DNA of 64,000 nucleotides from the NCBI GenBank assembly GCA_905221605.1, contig CAJNDS010000662.1, forward strand, positions 31,394 through 95,393, given 5' to 3'. Below, one piece after another: positions 51,625 to 61,731 of the stretch; position 1 is the stretch's first letter, and every line of letters begins with the position of its first letter. The notes under the pieces are model-generated. The model ran no database searches, was not told the origin of the DNA, and worked only from the letters and a program-made list of their open reading frames with translations. The translations under genes and the position numbers were made by a program. Source of the stretch: Symbiodinium natans (taxonomy: Eukaryota; Sar; Dinophyceae; Suessiales; Symbiodiniaceae).

Positions 51625-52171
51625 GGTTTAGGGTTTAGGGTTTAGGGTTGTAGGGATTAGGGAGGGTTTTGGTCTGGGGCCTGGGGGCGTCTAGTTTGAG
51701 TAGGTTGAGGTTTATTGCTTAGAACCAAAAATCCAAGTCATGAGTCCTGGACCCGAAGCCCTAATCCTTTAGCCCCTTTATGGGCTTTGGTGATGCCTGG
51801 GAAGACCCTAGTGAATTTAAAGCTAGGGTTTAGGCGTGTAGGGCTTTTCGGGTTGAGGGTCTAGGGCGTTTGGGGTTTATGATTTATTTGGGTGTGTAAA
51901 CTTTCGGGTTGGGGGGCAAGGTCTTTGTTAGGGCTCGATGGTTTAGGGTTGGCGTCAACGCCCTGTAGATGGAGTTCCTGTAGCCTATTTGGTGTCTCTA
52001 CGCCTGCTCCAATTTTATCGCTACGCGACCCGCCTCGGCCTGACCGAATGCAACTTCCGGAGAGGAGAGGAGGGACGTGGGGGGGTTGAAGGGTTGTGTC
52101 AGACAAAGCGTGCAGTCCTGTTTTACGCTGGGCACTGAGAGGGGTTGGGGCTGGGGGAGGGGTGGGCGGGG

Positions 52172-52218
<47 letters not shown>

Positions 52219-54556
52219 GGGGTGCGGTCCTGTTGTGCCGTCAGCGTTGGCCTCGGGGATACCCATTGCAGCGGAGGGGATGACAGGTGGGGTGCCTGCT
52301 TTGCGCCACCCATACACCTACGGCCGGCGGATTTCTGAGTCAGGTTGCCCTAAAAAGTAACAATATGGGTCAGATGCAACTCTTGCAGCGTGTTGCAGTC
52401 TCAAAGGATTTGCTGGCGGAGTAGCAGCAGACATCACCTTCGTGAATAGGGCCTGTGTCTGTTCGCCAAGATTGTGCAACGTGCCCCTAAATGCCTCCAC
52501 CATCCTCCACCCTGAGCCATCCTGAACCCTCCACCCGAAACCCTAAGCCCTAAACCATGCACTCTCATCTTGGACGTAGGGGGGCGGATGGAGACAAACG
52601 GGAAGCCGATAGAAAGGAAAATTTTTTTTTTGGGGGGGGGGAATCTTTCATACCCTGAACCCTACAACCAAAACCCTAAAATCTAAACTCTAAACCCCAA
52701 CCCCAAGAAGCACTTCATCGGGCCTTCACCAGGCGCAGGAGAAATGGAGACAAAGCTGATCTCTGAGCCCAAGAACCCTCCCTCTCTGCCAAGCAGAGCC
52801 AGTGGAAGAAAGATGCGGATTTAGGGTTTAGGGTTTAGGGGTCAGGGTTTAGGGTTCAGGGTTCAGGGTTTAGGGTTCAGGGTTCAGGGTTCAGGGTTCA
52901 GGGTTCAGGGTTCATGGCCCAACCCTAACCCCCAAAAGCCTAAACCTAAACGCAGGGCTTACGGTACTGCAGGTTCCAGCTCATAGATGCCCGACTACGC
53001 CCTAAGAACCTGAGACTGAGGCGCCAAAGCCAACACAAGTCCCTGAACCCGAAGCCCGAAAACCCAAACCCTGAATCCTAGAATGCCAAAGCAGAAAAAG
53101 CCCTGCAAGCCCCAAGCTAAACCCTGAAGCCCGAAGTCTGTACAAAATCTCGGGTTCGGGGAGTCTGTTGGTTTTTGGTAATGTCGGTTTAGGGTTTGGG
53201 ATTGTTTGCCTTCGTAGCTTTGAGCAAAGGGCTCATCGTGTCTCAGGGGAGCCCTCGCCCCTAAACCCTAAACCCTACACCCTACACCCTAAACCCTAAA
53301 CCCTAAACCCTAAACCCTAAACCCTAAACCCTAAACCCTAACTAAACCCTAAACCCCAGAAACCCCGTGCTCTGTCTCAGGGGAGCCCTCGCCCCTAAAC
53401 CCGAAACCCTACACCCTAAACCCTAAACCCTAAACCCTAAACCCTAAACCCGGGGCATTTAGTAGGTTTGTGGTGTGGGACATTTGGGGCCCTGGGCTGA
53501 AAGTAGGTCCCGCCCAGCTGGTGACCTCTGCCTCGGCCCGAGGGGCTCCAAACCCCCAAGCCCTCAACCTTGGCCCCCACCAAGCCCAGGGTTTAGGGTT
53601 TAGGGCTTAGGGTTTAGGGTTTAGGGTTTAGGGTTTGGGGTTTAGGGTTTGGGGTTTGGGGTTTGGGGTTTGGTGGGGTTTGGGGTTTAGGTTGTCCTCA
53701 GCGCCGCCCGCGGAAGACAAGCCTGGCTTAGCTCGTCTTTTTCTTCCCCCAGCAGTCTACCGCAGGCGTTCTTGTTTGTCAGACTAACCCTAAACCCTAA
53801 ACCCTAAACCCTAAACCCTAAACCCTAAACCCTAAACCCTAAACCCTAAACCCCCGGATGCTCTGGCCGGGTCCCGGCACTCCTTGTTTCCGCTTGCCTC
53901 CCCTTTGTCCCCCTTCATCCCCCTTCGTGTGGGTGGCTTGGAAAGGTCCCTAAACGTCTTCGCTTGGGTTTTGGGTTTAGGGTTTAGGGTTTAGGGTTTA
54001 GGGTTTAGGGTTTAGGGTTTAGGGTTGTTGTCTGCCCTTTGTGCCCTTTCATGTGCCAGGCCTCGGCCTTGGGTCCCTGCATTTCTTGCTTGCGCATGTG
54101 GGTGTCTTTGGCCGGTCCCTGCATTCTCAGCACTGCTAGCCAAGGACAAGAGTCAACCGCGATCCTGAAGCATTCTCGAGTTCACCCGTAGCACACCAAA
54201 AGGATAGAGCCAAACCTCTCCCAAAAGCTACCCAACCCAGTCGGAAAGAAGGTGTTGATGAAACTGCCTTAGCACAGAACGCAAAAACCCTAAGCCCTAT
54301 ACCCTAAACCGTAAGCCCTAAACCCTAAACAAGCCACGCCGCGCCCTTCGGCGTACTCGCCATGTGTTGGTTGCAGAGGTGCGCATTCTGCCCGTCTGCC
54401 CGTTCTAGTGTTGGTGCTGCCGACGGCACCTGACAGGAATTACTGCAACCGTGCAGATCAGTCGCCTATGCTTCTGCACGGACCTAAGTGGTCCCTTAAT
54501 GGAACGAGACTTGCAGCTTTTGGGATCAAAGTAGAGGACAGAGAAATCATCCAGCC
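51187..54556. repeat. Telomeric variants, poly-G and unique spacers
   Basis: CCCCAAA/CCCTAAA 51310-51478; GGGTTGA array 51584-51635; poly-G of about 45 at 52173-52217; GGGTTCA array 52840-52915; CCCTAAA 53262-53350 and 53395-53455, each following a duplicated CTCAGGGGAGCCCTCGCCCC phrase; TTTAGGG/TTTGGGG 53588-53690; CCCTAAA 53786-53855; TTTAGGG 53963-54027. The spacers 51640-52080 and 52250-52550 are open in places but have no recognisable gene. Confidence 0.75.
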
Positions 54557-55561
54557 ATGCAGGGTGTCCGCCACAGGAAGCTGCAGAAAGCTCTGTTGAG
54601 TCTCGGCATGCTCTCGCTGCTTATCTTGGCCTGCTCCCTGCATTCACACCAGGCGCGGTTGTACAGGAACGAGGTGATATGACCATGCCAGACGAGGTCG
54701 AACATGAAATGAACGAGATGATATGACCACGCCAGGCGAGGTCGAACATGAACGAGATGATATGACCACGCCAGGCGAGGTCGAACATGAACGAGACGAT
54801 ATGACCACGCCTTGGCATGCCAACCCAAAAGTACTGGCAAGGGTAAAGCTGCAGCAAGGTATTTTGACCTTCTGACTGGCGGGCTCGTTTGCATCTTTGC
54901 TGCAAACCTGTGGGCACTCCATGTGGCCGCTGAAACCGATGCAGCAGATACGACAGGCTTTGGCCAAATTGGTGGTTTGATGATTGGTGGAGCGGTTGGG
55001 GCAAAAGTACTCGTTCTCCTACACTTTGGTCCGCCTGGTGTTATTGCCGCTCTAGGCGCCACTTTGTGGGGCGTCGGGGGTGCGCTAGCAGCGAAGGCTG
55101 CCAGCGCTGCCGCCAGCGCTGCCGCCATGAAAGCAACATTGCTTGCGGCGCTCACTGCTAAAGCAACCTTAGCAGGAGTCGGTGCCATTGTGAGTGGAGT
55201 TGTTTCTTTATGCATACATTGCAGCCCATGGTGAAACAATGGGTATGGCAGCTTGGCCCGCGTTGTTTTCCAGGTCGTCGAGTTGGCGACCATCGCGTGG
55301 CAATGCCTAAACGACCGGTCGATTACTGAGTCTTGTAGATTTGAAAAAAGTGTGCGTTCTGAAACAAGGCGTGCATCTTGCCTGTGTCCTTTTTGCAATA
55401 TCCCGTGCGAGACTCCTCTACCGCGCTGCGACAATCCTTCGAATCCTGAACCCGCAGGCTCGTTGCAGAAGACTTTGGGGCCTCCAGAGCAGGGTGAAGA
55501 CTCCCAGGACCCAGGGTTCAGGGTTCGGCATGCTTCGGGAGTTGCAGTTGTTGGTGTCTAA
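54557..55561 (+). CDS. Gly/Ala-rich membrane protein with N-terminal signal anchor
   Basis: Model: exon 1 54557-54673, exon 2 54842-55189, exon 3 55274-55561; 250 codons, all phase 0. Exon 1 (ATG 54557) gives MQGVRHRKLQKALLSLGM followed by LSLLILACSL: basic start plus hydrophobic leader, then donor GAG|GTGATA. Exon 2 has a hydrophobic stretch (TGGLVCIFAANLWAL), glycine-zipper-like segments (GQIGGLMIGGAVGAKVLVLL, GVIAALGATLWGVGGAL) and an Ala-rich helix; it ends at donor GTGAGT. Exon 3 follows TTTTCCAG and has a Cys-rich patch (CLCPFCNIPC); its end runs into repeat-like sequence and may be wrong. Glycine zippers suggest membrane-embedded helices. Family unknown. A minus-strand frame across the same DNA is a shadow. 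Confidence 0.58.
54674..54841 (+). repeat. Intronic 39-bp tandem repeat
   Basis: Four copies (the first diverged, the last partial) of a 39-bp unit containing GAACGAGATGATATGACC and CGCCAGGCGAGGTCGAACAT; a 5-bp insertion between copies 1 and 2. Exon 1's last bases (AACGAG|GTGATATGACC) are themselves the start of copy 1, so the donor lies inside the repeat unit. Confidence 0.85.
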
Positions 55562-56947
55562 ATATGGTTCAGGGTTTAAACCCTACACCCTAAACCCTAA
55601 ACCGTAGAAACCCTGAACCCTGAACCCTAAACCCAAACCGTAATTGGTCCTAGCGCGGACGGGCTGATGAAGCCGGTTGGCTCCTTCAATGCATGAAACT
55701 GATTAGTGTCCGTTGCGCGTCCTAGGGCGTAGGGTTGAGGAAGGACTCCCAAGCATTGCTAAAGGAATGAACAGGTTTCTGCGTTTGCTTGGGGGCTCGG
55801 AGGGTGAGGGTACGGAAAGTCTGTGCGGGGGGCCGGAACCCCAAAATCCCACACCCCAAACCCTAAACTGGAAAAATTAGGACTCCGGTCGGCGCCTTTC
55901 TTTGAATGTTTTTGTGCGAAGCTCCTGTAGCTGTTTCAAGGAGTGCTAGAGTCGAGGGTTAGAGTCTGGGGTTTGGGGGGTTTACCCTAAACCCTAAACC
56001 CTAAACCCTAAACCCTAAACAGCCTAAACCCTAAACCCTAAACCCTAAACCCTAAGCCCAAGGATGTTGTTGGGTTTTGGGCTTAGGGCTTGGGGTTGGG
56101 GAGGGTTTGGGGTTTTAGGATTGAGGCCAGAAGCTCTATGTTCCCACACAGGAGCCTCGCTTGCGCTAACCCTGAGCAGCACCTCGGCTGAGCCAATTCC
56201 ATCTCGACTTAGTGTTAGGGTTTAGGGTTTAGGGTTTAGGGTTTAGGGTTTAGGGTTTAGGGTTTAGGGTTTAGAGTTTAGGGTTTAGGGTTTAGGGTTT
56301 AGCGTTTAGGGTTTAGGGTTTAGGGTTTAGGGTTTCGAGTTTAGGGTTTAGGGTTTAGGGTTTAGGAGAGCATGGGGTTCTACTGCAAATGCCGAGGGCT
56401 TCTAATTGCCAAAGAACCCTAAACCCTACAACTTGAAACCCTAAACCCTAAACCCTAAACAGTAACAATCCTAGGGGTTTAGGGGTCTAATTAAGGTTTT
56501 GGGGGTTTAGATTTGGAAAAGGGGTTTAGGGGTTTAGGGGTTTAGGGGTTTAGGGGTTTAGGGGTTTAGGGGTTTAGGGGTTTAGGGGTTTAGGGGTTTA
56601 GGGGTTTAGGGGTTTAGGGTTTAGGTTTTTTTTTTGGAAAAGGGGTTTAGGGGTTTAGGGGTTTAGGGTTTAGGGTTTAGATTTGGAAAAGGGGTTTAGG
56701 GGTTTTAGGGGTTTAGGGGTTTAGGGCTTAGCAGGTTTTTATGGCGTTTAGGGTTTATGGTTTGAGCCCTTAGCCTAAGCTCTTTGGGCGTCCAGGTCGT
56801 CCTGTGTTGAGGGTCGGCTTCGGCCCTCGTGGGAGGTTGGGGTTTAGGGTTTAGGGTTTAGGGTTTAGGGGATTAGGGTTTAGGGTTTGAGGGCTTGAGG
56901 TGCAGCGTTTTCCTGGCTCAGACGGCTTAAGCCGCGCTTGGCTTCCA
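55562..56947. repeat. Telomeric arrays including TTTAGGGG
   Basis: CCCTAAA 55577-55640 and 55982-56060; TTTAGGG 56216-56366 (about 21 units); 8-bp TTTAGGGG arrays 56518-56620 and 56640-56725, separated by a repeated ATTTGGAAAAGGGG / TTTTGGAAAAGGGG phrase; TTTAGGG 56838-56890. The spacers 55640-55980 and 56060-56210 show no gene. Confidence 0.85.
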
Positions 56948-57155
56948 TCTAGGAACCAGAGTAGGCCCCTATTCCCCCTTTTTTAGAAGTCTGGGTTCCC
57001 ATGTAAGCCCCCGTTAAAACAAAAGGGTTTAGGGTTTAGGGTTTAGGGTTTAGGTTTAGGGTTTAGGGTTTAGGGTTTAGGGTTTAGGGTTTAGGGTTTA
57101 AGGTTTAGGGTTTAGGGTTTAGGGTTTAGGGTTCCTAGGTTACTCCTGGGCCTAG
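56948..57155 (+). mobile_element. Family C element with telomeric array, directly upstream of a start codon
   Basis: Left end CTAGGAACCAGAGTAGGCCC, right end GGTTACTCCTGGGCCTAG, imperfect inverted repeats. About 15 TTTAGGG units at 57025-57132 sit in the middle, after CGTTAAAACAAAAGGG, i.e. at a GGG. The terminal AG is 2 bp before the ATG of the channel gene, so this is either a 5'-UTR intron or carries the trans-splicing acceptor. Confidence 0.75.
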
Positions 57156-57157
57156 CC

Positions 57158-60100
57158 ATGTTGAGAGCGGCCTGGTACTTCCTGGGCGCTGCGCTCGTTG
57201 CGGCTCAGTCCACCAGGCCATGGGACTCAACGGAGCCCTTTCCCGTGGACACGCGTACCTTGGAGACCAGACGAAGCCCTGAAAAGGGTTTATATAGGTT
57301 TAGGGTTTAGGGTTTAGGGTTTAGGGTTTAGGGTTTAGGGCTTAGGGTTTAGGGTTTAGGGCTTAGGGTTTAGGGTTTAGGGCTTAGGGTTTAGGGCTTA
57401 GGGTTTGCTGTCCCACCTCTCAGAGGTTCACGTCCTGAGACCATAGGAGAGATCCTCAAGCAATTTGCGCAGTAGGGGGGACATGATCCCAATGTTGGGG
57501 CTCACGTACCCGAAAAACCCTATGAATAAAGCCCCTATAGAAACCCTATAGATAATAATAATAATAAAAGCAACAACAAAAACTATAAATACTCCATCAC
57601 CCCAAAAAAAGTGGTGGTCGGGGCCAGGCATGCCTCCCTTTGGAGAGCGCGCCAGCAACCCTGTGAAAGTCTCGATACGCTTGTCGGACCTGGCTTCCTT
57701 CGATGAAGCAAACGAGCGGCTCGCCGTTTACGCCGTGGTCTTTCTGGAGTGGCCGGACCAGCGTTGGTTCAATGCGTCGGTGAAATTGGCATCCGGGGCA
57801 TCTTCATCAGTCTTCTGCGCTTTTTTTGTTGCCGTGTGTTGAGTCATGCCCACACACTGCTTTATAATAGGGTTTAGGGTTTAGGGTTTAGGGTTTAGGG
57901 AAATGCATCTTGGGTGATGTAAGATAGCCGTTGGAGCGCACTCTGCCATTAGGTGAATGATATCTGCACGTCTTCCGGGGGTTGCAGCACCGAAGACTTT
58001 CAGCGCGCTCTGCAACTTCGTAGCTGAGTGAGTACTTTTTTTACACTTCTTGGGATACTCCAAAATCCCCTATAGAACTGAAAGTGTACACCTTTTTTTT
58101 TGGGGGGGCTTGTCAACTCAGCAACTAAGGCAATGGGGAGAAGGCTGGATTAAAGGGATCTTTGGTCAGACGGCAAACTCTTTCTTCCGTGCTGTCAGAA
58201 GCTTTGGTGACTTGGTAGGTAGTGGTACCCTTTGCCTTTTTTTGGTTATGGGTTCCCTTGTTACATAACCAACCCAAAAAAGGGTGCCCTTATTATAATA
58301 TGGTTTTTTGGGCTACCAAGGTGAGAATGTCGGTTTCGTCATTTCTGAAGATGTGTGGACGCCCATTCCCCCGCACCTCTTCTTGAAGACCTCCAACAAT
58401 CCTCTTGGGAAGACAGAGTTTGACCCAGTGATCTACATGGTGCCCAAAAACTCGAGCACGTTTTTTGAGGCTGTGTGGTTGGATAGAGCGCGGACCTTCT
58501 TTGACGTGATCCTCTCCTATGAGCATTTTCCCTTCGACCAGCAGTCCCTTGACCTCTGTTTCTTGGTAGCTCAGTGGTACCCTTTACCCTTTTCGTTTTT
58601 GGTTCTGGGTTCCCTTGTAAAGTAACCAACCCAAAAAAAGGGTGCCCTTATTGTAATATGGCTGCTGGGCTGCTAAGGTTTGAACTTCGACTACTTCACC
58701 CTCCCAGCACACGCATCGGTGAGTGAGGATTTGGTCAAGCGCGACTTGACTTGGTTAGCTCTAGAGGTTTGTAAGGGCTATTGGCTATTCCGTTAAGGTC
58801 TAGGGAGACTAGTCTTGTAAGGTTTAGGGTGATTATGCCTTCATGGCTTAGCGTGCTTGTTCCTTTAGGGTTTAGAGTTAGAGTGATGATGCCGCTTGTT
58901 AGGGTTCAGGCATTATATAGGTGGGCCAAGCAAAGGCTACGCCTCTTCCCAGAAACAGATGCCGGCTTCCCCTACTCATGCGTCTCACCCTGAACACCCT
59001 TGGGTCTGGGTTTGGGGTTAAGGGTTAGGATTTGGGGGTTTCCGATCTGATTGGGGTCCTTTTTCTAAGGGAGTCCTATTCTTTTGGGACTCTATCAGGG
59101 TCCCGTTATTGTCGTAAACCCCCATTTAGGGCCACCGTAAACTCTAAACCCTAAACCCTAAACCCTAAACCCTACTACCCTCGACCTTGTCTAGGTCTGG
59201 CCGAGAGATGGGACAGCGCATCCGACATCTCAAGCATCCTGGGAGCACTTTTTCCCCATTTTTTGGTTCAAGGTTCCGGTTTAGGGTAGGGTTTAGGGTT
59301 TAGGTTTAGGGTCATTATACAGTTACAGTAACCAACCCCAGAAAATCCACCCTTGTTGTAAATTGGTTCCTGGGCTGCCCTAAACTCTAAACCCTAAACC
59401 CTAAACCCTAAACCCTAAACCCTAAACCCTAAACCCTAAACCCTAAACCCTAAACCCGAACCCTAAACCCTAAACCCTAAACCCTAAACCCTAAACCCTA
59501 AACCCTAAACCCTAAACCCTAAACCCTAAACCCTAAACCCTAAACCCCATACCAAGGTATCCTGTCATCGAAGTTTGTTGCTGGCATGGAGGGGCAGGGC
59601 TTTGAGGTCGTCAGTGTCGACGTCAGGGAGAAGGTGGCATCGGAGATGGGGAGCGCCCTGTGCATCAACATCAAGATACAGAGGCCTAGGTTTTAGGGTT
59701 CAGGGTTTAGGGTTTAGGGTTTAGGGTTTAGGTTTAGGGTTTGGGGTTTGGGGTTTGGGGTTTGGGGTTTAGGGTTTTCTTTGCTTGAGAACCCCCAAGA
59801 GACAAGAAGCCCTACATTTCCCTTGTAAAGGAAGAATGTTTTTTTTTTAACTTTTTTGGGGGGGGACTCTTAAGCACTTCGTAGAGGCGCGTCTCCATCC
59901 TGATCCTGCGCTTCTTCTGGCCATTGACTGCGTTACTCTTCATACCCTTCGCGGGCTTCTTCATCCCCATTGAGCTGGTGATGCCGCGTGTGGCCACTGG
60001 TTTCATCTCCTTCCTGTCCTTGCAGGTCTTCAGGACCATGGCATACACCATGATTCCGAAGAAGTCCTCATCGCTCCTCTGGATGGATGTGACGATGTTC

Positions 60101-61731
60101 TCAGTCACGGTCATCATGTTTGCCAGCGTGCTCGAGAATGTCCTTGCGCAAGCCATGCGCGCCAACGTGTCGAGCCTAGCCGCGCGCTACGTGGACAACT
60201 TGTCACGCGTGACGTTCCCACTGGTAGCCACACTGATGCTGATGATTGTTTTCTTCATGGGAGGCGCGAAGGCAGATGCAATGTTGAACTTTACCGTGTG
60301 CTTGCTTCTTCTGAGCTTTTGGCTCCTGGGCTTTGCCACAGCCGTCGTTGTGTACGTGCGCCGCTTGCCTCACATGCTCATGAAGACCCTGGTGAAGCAG
60401 ATTGTGCACACAGACTTCCGCTATGCAAGCGTGCTTTCAATGGACCAGAAAGAGCTTACCCTTGTCTTCAAGCAGCTCGATGCCGCTGGGCTGCCTTGGA
60501 ACAAAGTTTAACGTTCCATTGGCCCTCATCCCTCCCTGTATAGCCCTTGTTTTCACTTATTGAAATTTAAAAACCCTAAACCCATAGAAAGTAGGACACA
60601 GAGAAGGCTCCTATTCCCCTTTTTGGCAGGTTGAGGTTCCCTGAAAAGCCCCTTCAAGCCAGAAAGGCCACCGTTTTATTCCTAGGTTGCCCTTGGGTCT
60701 ACGAAATTCACATTCTTGTTTCCCCCCCCCCCCCCCCCCCCCCCAACCCTAAACCCCAAACCCTAAACCCTAAACCCCAAACCCTAAACCCTAAACCCTT
60801 AAAACCCACAGGTCAATGGAAGTGGCCGAGTCGCTGCCGAAGACATCTTGACACAGCTTGCTGGGGTCGGCCTTTGCTTCCAGAAGCTTGGATTTCTTAC
60901 TGTTGGCTAGTAGGGATGGGGGTTTGGGGTTTAGGGTTTCGGGTTTCGGGTTTTCGGCCTCACCCCTGCACACTAAACCTTTTAGGGTTTACGTTTTCGG
61001 GTTTCGGGTTTTCGGCCTAACCCCTGCACGCTAAACCCTTTTCTGTTCGGCCTAGGCCAAGTTCAGGGTTTAGGGTTTAGGGGTTAGGGTTTAGGGGTTT
61101 AGGTTTTGGGGTTCAGGGTCCCATTTCCATTTTCATGGGTCTGGAGCGGTTCAAGTTTAAGGTTACATTAGCCGTTCCAGAGTTTTGCTTTTGAAGTTCC
61201 AGGTTCCCGTGTAGAAAAGATAGACCTCTAAACCCTAAACCCTAAACCCTAAACCCTAAAGTTGGCCTGCCAAGGAAGGATGAAGACGAGTTGGGTTTCC
61301 GTGCAAGGTTAGCCGACATGATCCAGAAGCATGGTAGTGGCTGCTCCCTGGATCTGAAGAGCTTCTGCCAGCATTTCACGGAGCTCTTCCGGCTGCTTGC
61401 TGTTGGGTTAGTAGGGGAATTGGGGGGAATGAGGTAGTTTATATAATCCCTAAAAGGGCATATACGTATATATATATATATATACAAATAAATATATAAA
61501 TATATATTATTTATTTTCGTTTGTATATATATATATATATATATATATACATACATATATAGATGGTGGGCCCAAATTCCCAAACCAACCGTAAGGCTGG
61601 AGCTCAGGGAGTCCGCAGAGGCATGGCGGCCTGAACTCAACGCGAAGGAGCCGGAGGAGGCAGCTGAGGAGAAGGGAGAGGATGCAGGGCATCCCTTCGC
61701 CATCCAGCCGGGCCGCGCCATGATAACCTGA
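57158..61731 (+). CDS. Pentameric ligand-gated ion channel (Cys-loop/Pro-loop family) homologue, 13 exons
   Basis: Exons: 57158-57287, 57426-57466, 57612-57809, 57953-58012, 58122-58206, 58321-58557, 58678-58770, 59195-59233, 59557-59689, 59887-60505, 60812-60905, 61262-61406, 61563-61731: 2043 nt, 680 codons. Start ATG gives a signal peptide (MLRAAWYFLGAALVAAQS). Extracellular beta-sandwich: VKVSIRLSDLASFDE, FLEWPDQRW, ISEDVWTPIPP, then FPFDQQSLDLCL; the loop keeps the FPFD core but lacks the first Cys, as in prokaryote-like 'Pro-loop' channels. INIKIQRP leads into TM1 (LRFFWPLTALLFIPFAGFF), TM2 (PRVATGFISFLSLQVFRT) and TM3 (LLWMDVTMFSVTVIMF). Two more hydrophobic segments follow (FPLVATLMLMIVFFMGG, NFTVCLLLLSFWLLGF), one more than usual. 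The C-terminus has an EF-hand-like stretch (VFKQLDAAG.., NGSGRVAAEDI). Ligand and ion unknown. Exon 2/3 and 4/5 borders are the least certain. Confidence 0.85.
57288..57425 (+). other. Channel-gene intron 1, telomeric
   Basis: GT-AG, 138 bp, of which about 110 bp is TTTAGGG/GGGCTTA repeat starting 10 bp after the donor. GTTT at the donor and GTTC after the acceptor resemble a duplicated 4-bp site. Confidence 0.7.
58013..58121 (+). other. Channel-gene intron 4, insertion with GCAACT duplication
   Basis: GCAACT occurs at both borders (58012-58017 and 58121-58126). Removing one copy plus the insert restores the frame ALQLRQWGEG. Border dinucleotides are not GT-AG in any equivalent alignment (CA-AG or GC-CA). 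Inside, ACTTTTTTTACACTTC and GAAAGTGTACACCTTTTT are inverted. Confidence 0.5.
58207..58320 (+). mobile_element. Introner, family A, channel-gene intron 5
   Basis: 114 bp, GT-AG. GTGA at 58207-58210 is repeated at 58321-58324. Ends CTTGGTAGGTAG and GGGCTACCAAG; interior TTTTTGGTTATGGGTTCCC, ACATAACCAACCC and AGGGTGCCC. No telomeric insertion. Frame preserved across it (SFG|ENVGFV). Confidence 0.9.
58558..58677 (+). mobile_element. Introner, family A, channel-gene intron 6
   Basis: 120 bp, GT-AG. GTTT at 58558-58561 is repeated at 58678-58681. Ends CTTGGTAGCTCAG and CTGGGCTGCTAAG. No telomeric insertion. It interrupts the codons right after the FPFDQQ motif; joining gives SLDLCLNFDYF. Confidence 0.9.
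59234..59556 (+). mobile_element. Introner, family A, disrupted by two telomeric insertions (intron 8)
   Basis: 323 bp, GC-AG. GCAT (59234) and GTAT (59557) are the duplicated site with one change. The interior TTTTTTGGTTC, AGTAACCAACCC, CCACCCTTGTTGTAA and CCTGGGCT are recognisable, but TTTAGGG units (59279-59312) and about 24 CCCTAAA units (59378-59547) interrupt it. The second array splits the terminal CTGGGCT/ACCAAG inverted repeat, leaving only ATACCAAG at the acceptor. Confidence 0.82.
59690..59886 (+). other. Channel-gene intron 9, telomeric
   Basis: GT-AG, 197 bp. The donor is directly followed by TTTAGGG/TTTGGGG repeat (59690-59777); AG|G at both borders. Ends in poly-T/poly-G then CTTCGTAGAG. 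Confidence 0.8.
60506..60811 (+). other. Channel-gene intron 10: family C element, poly-C and telomeric run
   Basis: GT-AG, 306 bp. Holds a family C element (about 60590-60703: GTAGGACACAGAGAAGGCTC to TTGCCCTTGGGTCT), a run of about 24 C (60721-60744) and CCCTAAA/CCCCAAA (60745-60800). Ends AAAACCCACAG. Other long introns: 58771-59194 (GT-AG, short CCCTAAA run), 60906-61261 (GC-AG, TTTAGGG and a terminal CCCTAAA run whose last AAAG is the acceptor), 61407-61562 (GT-AG, TA microsatellite 61459-61560). Confidence 0.7.

Noticed and set aside
52123-52338. Gly- or Pro-rich ORFs
   Set aside because: Poly-G run of about 45.
54547-55434. 295-codon minus-strand ORF
   Set aside because: Runs across the 39-bp repeats and opposite a + strand frame with signal anchor and good splice sites; His/Arg/Trp-rich composition fits an antisense shadow.
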